Below are positions 10,950-21,050 of a stretch of DNA of 64,000 nt, piece after piece. Position numbers and translations under genes: made by a program. The notes beneath the pieces are model-generated. The model searched no databases. It was not told where the DNA came from and saw nothing but the letters and a program-made list of their open reading frames with translations. The DNA lies in the NCBI RefSeq assembly GCF_000192795.1, contig NW_007360618.1:1-64000 (forward strand). The letters are read 5' to 3'. The DNA comes from Vavraia culicis subsp. floridensis (taxonomy: Eukaryota; Microsporidia; Pleistophoridae). Position 1 is the first letter of the stretch, and each line of letters opens with the position of its first letter.

Positions 10950-12086
10950 ATGTCAAGCCAAAAAATTTACTATGCTAATCTACGAGGCATTCCGGTGGAA
11001 GAACGAGAAGATCGCATCACCAACCTACGAAATTATAAGTATGTTGCGGTGGACAAGTCGATACTAAGTAACTACGTGCTGAACAGGCTGTGGGAGCGTG
11101 CTGTCAATTTATTTCCTGCATGGCTTGCGCCCAATTTAATCACAGTATTTGGTTTTCTATTCATTGTTTTTGCATGCTTGCTTAATGTTTACTACGATTA
11201 CGAGATGCTCGGTGTTGCGCCCTCATTCGTTTATTACAACAACGCTTTGTGTCTCTTCATATACATGATGTTTGATGCTGTGGACGGAAAGCAGGCCCGC
11301 AGGACAAAAAGCGGATCGCCGCTCGGACAGCTTTTTGACCATGGAATAGATTCTGTGGTGGCCACTTTGTCGGTGATAATGTTCGCGTCTGCGATGGGAC
11401 TGGGCCGATCACTGGAATCCTTTCTGTTTTTGGCATCTTCCAAACATGTTTTCTACTTCGTAGGCTTTGAAGAATATTTCACGCATGCATTTGTGTTGGG
11501 CCATGTCAACGGACCGACTGAAGGAATCCTGTCGGGTATCCTTGTTTTCTTGATATCCGCTGTTTTTAAGCCGTCATGCTGGTCATGGGTGTTACAGTAT
11601 GATCTGAGTTCGTACGTTTCAAATATTTCGCTTCTGGGGTTCTTCTTTGTCATAGTGGTTCCTATATGTGGCGCCATTTCATCCATCAGAAACATGAAAA
11701 CCGGTGACAAGCTTACCATTTTGCTTCACATGCTCGTACCATCGATATTTTACATATGCTTCTACATTTATTTGAGGCAGATCAAGAATACTTTCAATTA
11801 CTATGTTCTGCTGTTGACAGAGGCTCTCAACTTTTTCATACTAGTGCTTGAGATGAATTACGCCCATCTAACACGAAGCGAGATTCCTATAGCTTGGCCA
11901 TCAGTCACTTTATTCGTATTCGGTGTGTATTTCACGTACCGAAATATCTACCTTTATGGCCTGTTCGTCATTTCACTTATAAGCAGCTGCCTGATCGCTT
12001 GGTGTATTTCCAATGAGATTTGTGATATCCTGCACATCAAGTGCTTTACCATTTCAAATGAGGAAGTTAAGAATAAAAAATGTTAA
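10950..12086 (+). CDS. CDP-alcohol phosphotransferase (choline/ethanolamine)
   Basis: A 378-residue integral membrane enzyme of the Cpt1/Ept1 family. It transfers phosphocholine or phosphoethanolamine from the CDP derivative to diacylglycerol, the last step of the Kennedy pathway, in the ER membrane. The CDP-alcohol motif is complete with exact spacing: D112-G113, A116-R117, G126, D130 and D134. The preceding WLAPNLIT segment is also a family hallmark. About eight hydrophobic segments follow. Length is near the usual ~390-400. Choline and ethanolamine specificity cannot be told from motifs. The only start with family-like N-terminal sequence is this ATG. Confidence 0.9.
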   Translation: MSSQKIYYANLRGIPVEEREDRITNLRNYKYVAVDKSILSNYVLNRLWERAVNLFPAWLAPNLITVFGFLFIVFACLLNVYYDYEMLGVAPSFVYYNNALCLFIYMMFDAVDGKQARRTKSGSPLGQLFDHGIDSVVATLSVIMFASAMGLGRSLESFLFLASSKHVFYFVGFEEYFTHAFVLGHVNGPTEGILSGILVFLISAVFKPSCWSWVLQYDLSSYVSNISLLGFFFVIVVPICGAISSIRNMKTGDKLTILLHMLVPSIFYICFYIYLRQIKNTFNYYVLLLTEALNFFILVLEMNYAHLTRSEIPIAWPSVTLFVFGVYFTYRNIYLYGLFVISLISSCLIAWCISNEICDILHIKCFTISNEEVKNKKC

Positions 12087-12634
12087 GTCCATATTTTACA
12101 ACTTTCTGTATTGCCTTTACAGAACCGGTACGATTTGTAAAGCTAGTCGTAATAATTGATGCTCTTTATTTTTTAATATTCCCTTTGCCGGCAATTCACG
12201 TAATAACGCATGATTCTGATTTCCAGAGAACAATTTTGGGTACACTGGGGCAATCAAATTGATGAAGGGCAAATTGGCACGGATCAAAGGCCGAGCTATT
12301 TTGATTCATCTCCTGCTAGCACTCGCTCATTTTGTACAAGCACACCCAGTAACTTCGATTCTTGAATATCTATCTGCATACGATGGTACGCAATGCCACA
12401 CAAAAGATCGCTATCCAACAATTTACTACTCGTTATGAAACTGATAACCAGCCATAAACGGCAATCTGTGCCGAGCAATAAACAACACGGTAATTCGTAA
12501 AAATGTCTAGTAATCCTAAAAACTACAAAAACATATAAAAATCAGTGATTGTATCAATAATCAAAATTTTATATATTGTGTACCCTGATAAATCATCTGG
12601 CAGTTGTATTCAGCCAAAGGATCCCTTCACCACT
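12087..12634. other. Intergenic region between convergent genes
   Basis: About 550 bases. Two open frames of about 60 codons (12080-12262 plus, 12296-12478 minus) have no domain and no start signal. Nothing else is seen. Confidence 0.45.
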
Positions 12635-12907
12635 TCACGAATGAACTGTCATTTTATACCCGCATTTACATTCGTAGAAGATGGTCTGCCCCTCATCAGC
12701 ACTGCGTAGTTGCACCGCCTTATAGTACATCTTCTCACTGCCACACTTAGCACAAACCTGCGCAATCATTGCACCTCTATCATCCGTGTTCACCTTTGGT
12801 TTGAGCGTGTAGTACTTTTCATATGTTATTGATTTCTTGACGGGTCTTGATTTGCACACAGTGCAGATTGAGTCACCCGAAAAGTATGTACCACATTTGC
12901 AGAACAT
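12635..12907 (-). CDS. RPA12: RNA polymerase I subunit RPA12-like
   Basis: A 90-residue, two-zinc-ribbon protein. The C-terminal TFIIS-type ribbon has C52 and C55, QLRSADEGQT (66-75, with the acidic D-E pair that enters the polymerase active centre) and C80/C82. QLRSADEGQT followed by IFY matches RPA12, the RNA polymerase I subunit for transcript cleavage and termination, better than RPC11 or RPB9. The N-terminal ribbon has C3, C5, C15 and C18. In both ribbons one knuckle is C-x-C rather than the usual C-x2-C. It is shorter than the usual ~120 residues because the linker is reduced. CCCC lies only two bases upstream of the ATG. Confidence 0.88.
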   Translation of the reverse strand: MFCKCGTYFSGDSICTVCKSRPVKKSITYEKYYTLKPKVNTDDRGAMIAQVCAKCGSEKMYYKAVQLRSADEGQTIFYECKCGYKMTVHS

Positions 12908-13426
12908 AAGGGGAATAAAAATTTACGGTAAACTAAAAATGAATGGACAAGTAAGCAGCTTTAGAAAAACTAAGAACGAATTTGTTCTAATCCACAGCGC
13001 AAATTTATGTTAAAAGCATCCTTTCCAATAAAATGGTGTTTTTGTTGAAATTCATTTATTTATCTCCTCACACTGCAACACCCAACAAGACACTTTTCTG
13101 GTCTGCTAGGATCGGGCTCCTTAGGTAACAGTAAAATCAAAGCACATTCATTATATATTAAGAAACTAAACCATCTACAAGATACTTTCTCGTACTTTTG
13201 ACCGTAGGGGATGTAATCTCTCTGCCATGAGGATGAACTTTTGGTTCATCTGAGTTCCACCATATACCGCCCACAGATATCAAACATCTCACACTCTATC
13301 CGTATAACAAGCGTATATTTATCATGTTTTACGATCCTCGTCTTTACAGTTCGTGTAAGCGAAAAGATTCTCCCTGTGCATGGACCCACCTTACCGCGCT
13401 TAATCCCTTGTTTTTAATTCGTACCC
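12908..13426. other. Upstream region of divergent genes
   Basis: About 520 bases between the divergent RPA12 and SmG genes. It contains one copy of a dispersed repeat-like element (13052-13110). No reading frame is supported. Confidence 0.45.
13052..13110. repeat. Dispersed intergenic element, copy 1
   Basis: About 59 bases that align with 16985-17046. Shared blocks are CCTCACACT, CAACACC and TTTCTGGTCTGCTA (TTTCTAGTCTGCTA in the other copy). I judge roughly three-quarters of positions alike by eye. Both copies lie upstream of plus-strand genes. Confidence 0.4.
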
Positions 13427-13636
13427 ATGAGATCAGCCCTACCGGATGTATCGCTCATGATCAACCAAAAAATAAAAGTTAACCTGCCGCTAAACAGACA
13501 CTTCATCGGTACACTCAAATCAACCGATGCTTTTCTTAATTTAAACATGACAGATGTTGTGGATGAAACAAATATGGAATATAGCAATGTGATAGTGAAA
13601 GGGAATTGTGTGGAAAGTGTGTATTTGTTTAAGTAG
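13427..13636 (+). CDS. Sm-like protein, SmG type
   Basis: A 69-residue Sm-fold protein, probably SmG, one of the seven ring subunits of spliceosomal snRNPs. Residues 1-20 (PDVSLMINQKIKVNL) align with SmG 'PELKKFMDKKLSLKL'. The Sm1 motif follows as GTLKSTDAFLNLNM and Sm2 as VIVKGNCVESVYL, matching 'VVIRGNSI'. The usual RG of Sm2 is KG. Length is close to the ~75 residues of SmG, without extra tails. LSm7 is the closest alternative. CCC abuts the ATG directly (13424-13426). Its presence implies that a spliceosome remains in the organism. Confidence 0.82.
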   Translation: MRSALPDVSLMINQKIKVNLPLNRHFIGTLKSTDAFLNLNMTDVVDETNMEYSNVIVKGNCVESVYLFK

Positions 13637-14395
13637 TAAACATTTTAGTAGTTAAAAGGACATTTATTGATTCATGGGTTATTGTGTGAATTGTTGATGG
13701 CAATTTTTCATGTATTGATGAATAACACTGTATATGGATAAATTATAGTTTGCGGGATGATAGATCAAGAATGTAGGAGGTTCTGTGGCATGGAGTTGAT
13801 GAAAGGTTTATTTATTTTCGGTTCTATCTCAGGAGAACAAAAACCTTTAAGCCAGTCCATTTGTTAAGCATTTAAAGCTGAAGGCAGTTTCAAGAAAACC
13901 TGCTCCACTTGGCCATGAATCGTAAGGAACTCAAAATTTACTTATTTTTGTTATGAGCTGCATCCCTGGCACCAAAATGTATGGTAATGCACATGCTGTC
14001 GTAGCCTTTTAAAGATAAAAATCTCAATCAATAATCTCAAGCTATAAAGGTGGAAATATCCACAATACATCGGTATTCTTGGCAATAATCGTAATAAATC
14101 GTAGCTGTTCAAGTGCTATTGACCTGAGCAATAAACATACTGTCCTTCCAAGCAATCAAACAGATGCATTTGTTACGGTGCTGATAGTTATGAAGGTGTT
14201 GAACAAACTTAATATGTGGTATAGGTGCTTTTGAACATCTTGTGACAGGAAAAAGAGATGCATTATCACAACAATATGGTGCCCATAAGATTCTTAGACC
14301 AATTCAACAGATTAAAAATGAAAATTCAGCCCTTGGTTTAGAATTGCTGATACGGTGTCCTTCCAGAATAAAACGTTCTCACTGCACTTACCCCC
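13637..14395. other. Intergenic region
   Basis: About 760 bases with no supported gene. Short CCC-preceded ATGs here run into stops within a dozen codons. Confidence 0.4.
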
Positions 14396-14497
14396 ATGAT
14401 TTTGTTACCTTTTGATGAAAAGAAGCTCAAGCTTAGGATAAAAGAGATGGAGGAACAGTTAAAAATCATAAAAAGCAACATAATGAAAGATTCGTAG
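14396..14497 (+). CDS. Putative micro-gene, 33-residue helical peptide
   Basis: A 33-codon frame starting directly after a CCCCC run (14391-14395), the strongest form of the start signal used by other genes here. The predicted peptide starts MILLPFDEKKLKL and continues IKEMEEQLKIIKSN, a very regular charged amphipathic helix typical of small coiled-coil subunits. I recognise no family; small kinetochore or complex-assembly subunits are possible. It is far too short for standard gene calling. The composition (Lys/Glu heptads, no Cys/His/Trp noise) differs from random frames in the region. Confidence 0.5.
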   Translation: MILLPFDEKKLKLRIKEMEEQLKIIKSNIMKDS

Positions 14498-15332
14498 GTG
14501 TTGTTATGATGGTATCATATGGTAAAGCATGTTGAGTAACACGCATATTTATTTTTTGATTCCATTTGTGGAAGGGGTGATACCTAATAACAAAATCCGT
14601 ATTTCCTACACTCAAAACGTATTTTTTACCGCAAAATAGCAAAAATCTTCTTGCTCGGTTTTAATCTCAGCATGAAGAACGTCCTAATTGGATCTGTCGC
14701 GTATAAAACAGAAATTTATTCAAAAAGGGGTTGTTGCCGCTGTAGCGGCAACCAGAGGAGTGTTCTAATAACTGAAGTAGCAAGTTAAATTTATTGTTCA
14801 TTCACTTTCACGGTTCTTTGGTTGTGCATGGTGCTGTTATTGATACTCCACGATTTATTGCGATCGTATTGGTGGCGCATCGATGGGTATCAGCGGCTTA
14901 TACAGTGCTTGGTATTGTGTAAGACAATGCACCGAGCCTGGAAGGTGCAAGATACGTCATTCAGCATTTGTTCAACTGTTACGAGGTATTATGAACCAAT
15001 ATTTGTAAAATGATGCAGAATGAGATACTGCGTAGTTTTTATCCTTTTTACTGAAAATGCACTTATTCGGCATTTCTCCGGTTTTTTGTTCAATCATGCT
15101 AAACGGTATGTCCACTGTCGTGTACAATTTTGATAAATAGAACCGCCTGCTCAGCGTACATCTAAATTAAAACGCAGCAAACTGCAATAAAAAGATAAAC
15201 CATCCGGTCAGATATACCAAGACCAGAAATCGTTAGTATAAGTATCACTATTATCAACTTTTATTACTGTTTCAAGAGTTAGTACACCGTGCCAGCCTGC
15301 CATTCAACTGCTTGCAGCCGTAAGCACAAATG
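14498..15332. other. Intergenic region with a perfect hairpin
   Basis: About 830 bases containing a GC-rich inverted repeat at 14733-14752. A plus-strand frame at 14822-15013 lacks an ATG signal and homology. Nothing else is supported. Confidence 0.4.
14733..14752. repeat. Perfect 9-bp inverted repeat
   Basis: GTTGCCGCT (14733-14741) and AGCGGCAAC (14744-14752) are exact reverse complements separated by two bases. The GC-rich arms stand out in A/T-rich spacer. It may be an RNA hairpin or a protein-binding palindrome. Confidence 0.6.
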
Positions 15333-16265
15333 CTATTCCTCGCTGTCCAACACCGGTTCTATGACGCGCAAGCCCTCGGCGCGTTTCTTTATGAAGTAAC
15401 GATACAGAATGTTGCAGAAATCAACCGCAAAAGTTACCATAGCACCTCCTAGCAATGTGCCTGAGTAGGAAGCCTTTCTACGCACAGAAAATCCTACGAT
15501 GGCCGCAACATATGGCGTAAGCAACGCAATACCTACGTCCTTCACAGGTATGTTAAAATCGTTGAAGATTATTTCTGTTCTGCTGTCCTCATCATGCCTG
15601 GACCCGTCTGAAGTATCACTTACTTTTTCTTTGATGTAATTTATGACCACCCGGTACAGAAAGTAGAGGATGGGGAGCGAAGAGAACAGAACGTTGCTGA
15701 TGGACAGCTTGGGAATATCAATGATGATAATTACAGGTATAATGTGCGATAGAAAGGAATATGTCTTGAAATTGCTGTACAAAATGGAGAGCGGCAGGAG
15801 CGGTATGCCTAGAAGTGCCCGTGCTATTCCGATATAGTCAAATAGGAACACATCGTTCTCAACCTTGTAAAACAACGACTTCGTGGTGTCCAATCCTGTG
15901 GCCGCCAGCATAACGCTCAGGCCATACACGAATAAAATCAGGTATAGAGATATAACAAGAAAAAGGAAGGAGAATGCAAGTATGACATTCATAAAAAAGC
16001 TGTTCAGGAACTCAAAAATGTGTATGAAAAGAAAATCTCGTATGATTATGTTATACCTTGTCTGGCAGAATATGCATCTTAGCTTCGATTTCGTTTGGTT
16101 CATTACGTATTTGTAAAAACATTTGGAATGCACCCACTTTATGCTACCTCTGCAGTGACAGGGACGTATCCACTCATCAGATGATGACCGTCCCAATATT
16201 TCATCTTCCTCTTTATCATCTGTACTATCCGTGCGCAAACAAATCCAGCATGTTCTTGATTCCAT
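15333..16265 (-). CDS. Membrane RING-CH (MARCH-type) E3 ubiquitin ligase
   Basis: A 310-residue protein with an N-terminal RING-CH finger and several membrane segments, the layout of MARCH/Doa10-class ligases that ubiquitinate membrane proteins in the ER or other membranes. The zinc ligands have C4HC3 order: C6, C9, C36, C38, H46, C49, C64 and C67, with the RING-CH tryptophan at W45 two residues before the H/C pair. Five or so hydrophobic segments follow from about residue 80, including VILAFSFLFLVISLYL. It is much smaller than Doa10 (over 1,000 residues) and closer to MARCH5-like proteins. An upstream frame extension exists, but CCC five bases before this ATG and the position of the finger fix the start at 16265. 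Confidence 0.87.
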   Translation of the reverse strand: MESRTCWICLRTDSTDDKEEDEILGRSSSDEWIRPCHCRGSIKWVHSKCFYKYVMNQTKSKLRCIFCQTRYNIIIRDFLFIHIFEFLNSFFMNVILAFSFLFLVISLYLILFVYGLSVMLAATGLDTTKSLFYKVENDVFLFDYIGIARALLGIPLLPLSILYSNFKTYSFLSHIIPVIIIIDIPKLSISNVLFSSLPILYFLYRVVINYIKEKVSDTSDGSRHDEDSRTEIIFNDFNIPVKDVGIALLTPYVAAIVGFSVRRKASYSGTLLGGAMVTFAVDFCNILYRYFIKKRAEGLRVIEPVLDSEE

Positions 16266-17152
16266 CAAAAGGGCTAGCAAATCAAAAAGAAATTGATTTG
16301 TGGAATAAATCTGAGCTGTAAGTGATGAGAATGGGAGAAGGGCGTTTGGTAGAACCATTGTGCGTATTCTTTTTGTAAGAATGCAATATGAGTGTGTAGA
16401 CCGGTTATAAGCGAATTATTAGATGTGAAGAAATAGGAGCAAGATTTGCCCATAATCTTGGTCTGCGTTAGCAAGTCAAGCGTCCTTTTGTGCAAATAAT
16501 AGGATACTACACGATGTATGGTTATTAATCAGGATAAAAATGCAAAAAAATTGTAAAATGTACATCTAGCAAATAGTTTTGCAAAAAAATGGAACGAGAC
16601 TGAATAGGTGAGTATTATGGTAACACCCTCAACATTGCTATAGTAATGTTTTAAATATTAACGGCTATTATACATCGTTCACATATTACCGCTTTATGGT
16701 CTTTTGTTTAATTGTAGACCTTGATTTCTTGCTAAGAATTCGTTGTCCAAGTGTTTTTTACCATAAGATTTAACCATAACGAACTCTGTTCGTTTCAGAA
16801 GCGAAAATTCTGTTATCTACCCCGCAAACCCGCCTTCAGTTCACGTGCTGTTCCATAAAAAGTGCGCAAAAATAATCTACATTCCAAAAATATATTTTAA
16901 TCTACAATTAAGTACTTGTCTTTCAACTTAGCACATGCTACTATAACAAGCACGGTGAAGTAATGGGTCCTTTTTTTCTAAAAATGTATTTAATTTACCA
17001 CCTCACACTCAACACCATTCAAACAAACACCTTTCTAGTCTGCTAAAATTGATCATAGTTACGTGCTTTTGTCTAATGACGCGACAGATCAAACGCGAAC
17101 GGTGCTCTGTTTTACTTTTCTACCGTTCAACTCCAAACAAAAACTTTCATCC
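16266..17152. other. Upstream region of divergent genes
   Basis: About 890 bases between divergent starts. It contains the second copy of the dispersed element (16985-17046). No gene is supported. Confidence 0.45.
16985..17046. repeat. Dispersed intergenic element, copy 2
   Basis: Aligns with 13052-13110 (shared CCTCACACT, CAACACC, TCT[A/G]GTCTGCTA). It lies about 110 bases upstream of the ubinuclein-like gene. Confidence 0.4.
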
Positions 17153-18091
17153 ATGAAAATAATTTACAACCAGCCACTTGACTTTTCGTGCTCCACCGAG
17201 ATAGTGATAGAGAGACCAAAACGCAAGAAAAGACGGTCTACTACCGATACATACGATTATGAGGATCCTCTGATCGAGCATATGGACAATGAGGACGCTC
17301 CTGTGTATATAGAGGCAGATCTAAGGAACTTTTTCGTATATAGCGGCAAACTGAGAGAGACCACGGCACAAACACTCAAAAAGTATGAGCAGCGACTCAG
17401 GAGAAAAGCAATGAAAGAACAAATGAGCAAGAGTGAGGATGTGGCGGCGAATAATATGGCTAACATTGCATTTGCAGAGCAATTCACAGAGAAGGTGCTC
17501 AAGTTTTATTTAGATGAAAGAAAAAGGATCATTGGCGAAATGCAAGAATATTTTAAGGAGAGAAACACTGCTGCGGATGTAAATGAAACGAGTAAAATGG
17601 GAATCAGCGGCGCAGCCAACAAAGTGCTAGGATCGGTGTTGGATATTGATGGCTTGATCGAAGAATACGTTTTGCTGGAAGCTACGTACACGGGCAAATC
17701 ATTCTACGATATTTCACACGATATCGTGTCTCTGAATGGACCATCGTTGAGCACAGACGTGTTGATAAAAATAAATCAGAAGATGGAGGAGGCCATTAAA
17801 ACACTCACGATAACATTGAATGCCAAAGTGCGTGAGCTGAGCGGTTGCAATAAATACGATAAAAACATCGTTTTTGGTATTTGCGATCTCATGGACAAAA
17901 AGATACGGAATTATTATCTCAGCTTGCTCATTAAACCGGAACAGAGAAAAAGTTACCGCAGGATTAGAAGGGACATTTTTGTGGAAATTTTTGGTGGGTT
18001 TGATGGCGGTAACTTTGATCATCTCAAAAAGCTGGTGCACAGATTCGATTACTACAAGGAAAAACGAAAATTACTTACGAAATGTGTGTAA
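17153..18091 (+). CDS. Ubinuclein/Hpc2-like histone chaperone subunit
   Basis: A 312-residue nuclear protein with the Hpc2-related domain at about residues 34-66. YDYEDPLIEH corresponds to the family's 'YDLDDPFIDDSE', and RNFFVYSGKL to '..GGFYINSGKL'. This domain contacts the Hira subunit in the HIR/HIRA complex that deposits histones H3-H4 outside replication. A basic stretch (RPKRKKRRST, 21-30) just before it is a plausible nuclear signal. The remainder is helical and resembles the ubinuclein middle domain in general character only. No CCC run adjoins the ATG, and the frame extends upstream without ATG, so 17153 is the first usable ATG. AATAAA at 18099 follows the stop. Confidence 0.72.
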   Translation: MKIIYNQPLDFSCSTEIVIERPKRKKRRSTTDTYDYEDPLIEHMDNEDAPVYIEADLRNFFVYSGKLRETTAQTLKKYEQRLRRKAMKEQMSKSEDVAANNMANIAFAEQFTEKVLKFYLDERKRIIGEMQEYFKERNTAADVNETSKMGISGAANKVLGSVLDIDGLIEEYVLLEATYTGKSFYDISHDIVSLNGPSLSTDVLIKINQKMEEAIKTLTITLNAKVRELSGCNKYDKNIVFGICDLMDKKIRNYYLSLLIKPEQRKSYRRIRRDIFVEIFGGFDGGNFDHLKKLVHRFDYYKEKRKLLTKCV

Positions 18092-18442
18092 TGTTCCCAA
18101 TAAAGCATTTTTATAGTTAATAACTAGCATCATTTTCATACTAGCTCGATTAACAGTATTTTTTTAATCTTTGGAACAGGCAAACTTAGTGAGGGTTTTT
18201 ACGTAGGGCAATTGCCCTATGCATCAGTACTGATCATTTATGAGTTCTGAATGGTGAATTACCCACACTTTCAGTTCATTAACCACTTTTTTATAGCCTT
18301 GCAGTAGAAAACACTCAGATTAACGTATGCACAGCAATGAATGCAACGTTCCATTTGTACACAAAGTGCAACAAAAAAAGATAAAACAGCGCAAATATAA
18401 AATTAAACAAGCTAGAAACCACCTGTGCCAGCAATTCTACGT
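18092..18442. other. Intergenic region between convergent genes
   Basis: About 350 bases. It holds the AATAAA signal at 18099 for the left gene. TTTATT at 18442 overlaps the stop of the right (minus) gene. Nothing else is seen. Confidence 0.5.
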
Positions 18443-19210
18443 TTATTTGAATTCATTCTCCACCGTATCTTGGGCAACAACCAAGTGATTAGTGAAATTC
18501 ACAAAGCACACAAATTCATCAAAATCGATTTTGTCCCACCGGTTTTGCAGTTTGATTGCGCACATCAGCCCAATGAACTTCAACTTTCCCCACAATTTAC
18601 ATCGTGCACAGTTCACACAGTTTAGTATCTGTAAACATTTCTGCATGTCATCAACTCTTTTCTCATCCAGTTTTACCAGTGATGCATTTTCAAGGCTCTT
18701 CTTGATCGATTCCAGCAGCTTTAGTTCCTCCCTACGAAGACCTAAGGAGTTTAAGTTACAGAATCCGATAGTTTTGAGCATGCTCTCGCGCAGCAACAGG
18801 AAGTCCTCATGTTTTTCTTTTGAATATTTTTCCTGGAACAGTTTTTTATTCGGCAAGTACGTGTTGTCACCTTGATCGTGATAGTTTTTACATATGTAGA
18901 CGAATGTGCTGAAATGCATGCCATTGACCAGTCTTGTATGCGTTGTGTCCTTTCTTACATCATAAATTGCTTTCCATATCGCAGAGCCTTCCAGGTAGTT
19001 TGTGTTAACGTGCGGATTTGCGGGAAGTGATATCGGAACAGGTATGGGGTCGTTGTGGGTGGTGTGAAATCCATCATATGCACAAGTTTCGTTTAAATTT
19101 ATACTCGTTGAAGAGAATCTTGTGGTGTTACACAGTTTTTCTAGCAAATGCTTGATCTGATTGTTATCTACGGTGAGAATAGGAAGAATGAATAGCCATA
19201 GGAAAGACAT
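18443..19210 (-). CDS. ERO1: Minimal ERO1-like ER thiol oxidase
   Basis: A 255-residue secretory protein of the ERO1 family, which re-oxidises protein disulfide isomerase in the ER with FAD and oxygen. Residues 1-14 form a signal peptide (MSFLWLFILPILT). Family landmarks follow in order: SAIWKAIYD (76-84), GMHFSTFVYICKNY (97-110), a PNKKLFQEK block, the helix with R141, and the core CVNCARCKLWGKL (198-210), matching 'CVGCDKCRLWGKLQ'. C201 and C204 are the active CxxC. It is about half the usual 450-560 residues. The mobile shuttle pair (CxxxxC) is not obvious; only C27 and C43 lie in that area. The minus-strand AATAAA overlaps the stop codon. Confidence 0.85.
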   Translation of the reverse strand: MSFLWLFILPILTVDNNQIKHLLEKLCNTTRFSSTSINLNETCAYDGFHTTHNDPIPVPISLPANPHVNTNYLEGSAIWKAIYDVRKDTTHTRLVNGMHFSTFVYICKNYHDQGDNTYLPNKKLFQEKYSKEKHEDFLLLRESMLKTIGFCNLNSLGLRREELKLLESIKKSLENASLVKLDEKRVDDMQKCLQILNCVNCARCKLWGKLKFIGLMCAIKLQNRWDKIDFDEFVCFVNFTNHLVVAQDTVENEFK

Positions 19211-21050
19211 GCTTTGTTTATTACACTGTTTATTTTTAAATGCACCATTAGATCAAAATAAGCCCGCCTCACAAATCATCACTGCCAGTTCTTCCCACCT
19301 TGCAGTGCATACGATATAAAACCGCAACAATAATCGCTCAACACTCAGCTCAAAAATTGTTTTAATTCGTATATATTCGCTTATTTGTTGTGTTGACTTA
19401 AATACGATCAAGACTTAACAAATGTCACGGTAAATTTTAGACACTAGCGGACCTTCTGTGTCGAAAGATATATTGTAGCAATCAAACTGGTGGCAGCAAC
19501 AACCGCGGGAAACCAAAAGTAAAGAAATATCGCATAAATAACAGCATAAGTGTTATAACTCGCGGTTCAGAAAATAACAAATTAAATCATTGTACGGGTT
19601 ATTTATCAAAATGATCGCTGCAGCAACATAAACATTTCTAAAATGAAATATTTGGATTGTTAGCCGTATAACGAACTAATTTGCAGTATTCTGTTTGCGA
19701 TCAAATCAAAATGATCGTCTAGCCGAGTATTGAAAGTATAAAATGATTGCAATTAGCACACGATGCGTTTATCAAATACAAGCTTTGCAGGTCATCAGTA
19801 CCTGATAAGCAGTTCCATAATAATAACGCGTGTGATATTTCACGATTTTACTATTTCATGTCGATAAATAAATAGATAATTCGAAAGCTGATTGGTCAAT
19901 TTTTTAATGAATAAACTCGGTTCAAAAAAGTATTTCATACTAAAAATACGATATAAAGAATAAACACAAGACCAGAACGTACAAAATCGTTTAGCATTGA
20001 ATTACTCAGTTTGAGACACTCATTTTCTAAGCAATTTTCACTTTCTATGTGCAAATATTACGAGCATTCATACGTGGTTCTATTCAGAATAATTTTTATC
20101 TGCTGTATGTTTAAGGTTATCGTTTATCATCGCGCATGGTGTTCTAGCCGTAAGTGTGTGAAGAGAAAAGTTTATAACGAAGCGAAATACCTGCAACATA
20201 CGTAATTTGATTTAATCTTTCTCTTTAAAAATAAAATAATCATTATACTGTGAAATTTTGCGTAACTAGTACATTTTGTGGAACAAAAGATTCTGCACGC
20301 TGCTTTTACCGAGCTGACCAGTTCACCGCAATACTGCAGTTCTCCAATCCTTCATGTTTGAAACACCCTACACTATCAAAAATGTATCATCCACTACAAT
20401 TGGTAATACTTAGATAGAAATTATTGAGTTGAAGCAGTACGAGTGATGATGCTGTATCACAAATATGTCATAGACTGTTATACGCGCAAATAACACCGTG
20501 CAGCGCATCACTCAGCAATGATATAGCTGGTCGTTTATTTGAGATGCTAACCAATTAACAATCACAAACCATCTTTAGCCTAGCACGAAAACAAACTTTG
20601 GTCTACAAAGTACGTTCTTGATGACGAAAACACTAGTTCTCAAGAATGACCAGTTCTGGTTTGTTTGCCAGTGCTGTTACACCACACACTATTGGCTTGC
20701 ATTCGTGCAGCTGATCGCATCGAAAAAATGGTAGTCTCCAAAATTTTTCGGAGGTAAAAAAAAGAAAAATGGTACAAAACTGTTTGTGCGAGCACGTGGT
20801 GCTCAATTGAAGGTCCACATTTCTACTTTACACACAATGTGCAAGAACAGTGCTTAAACATGAACACGTGCTACAACAGGGGTAGTGGTACGCCAGTGGT
20901 TAATTCATAATAAAATTGTTGAAGATCGCACTGATCTGTTCCTATTGATCGCTTTTGACCACAAAAATTTTTAAGGTTCCACTCCTTTTGAAACCTAGAT
21001 TTGCAAAAAAGACTCGATTGGACTCAAACCAAAAATATCACAACACGCCC
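19211..21050. other. Long intergenic region
   Basis: About 1.8 kb between divergent genes. It is A/T-rich, with scattered sub-65-codon frames lacking homology or start signals. From about 20955 the frame of the E2F gene is open but has no ATG until 21051. Confidence 0.45.

Noticed and set aside
12080..12262. 60-codon frame overlapping the phosphotransferase stop
   Set aside because: No start signal or similarity; overlap with the upstream CDS argues against it.
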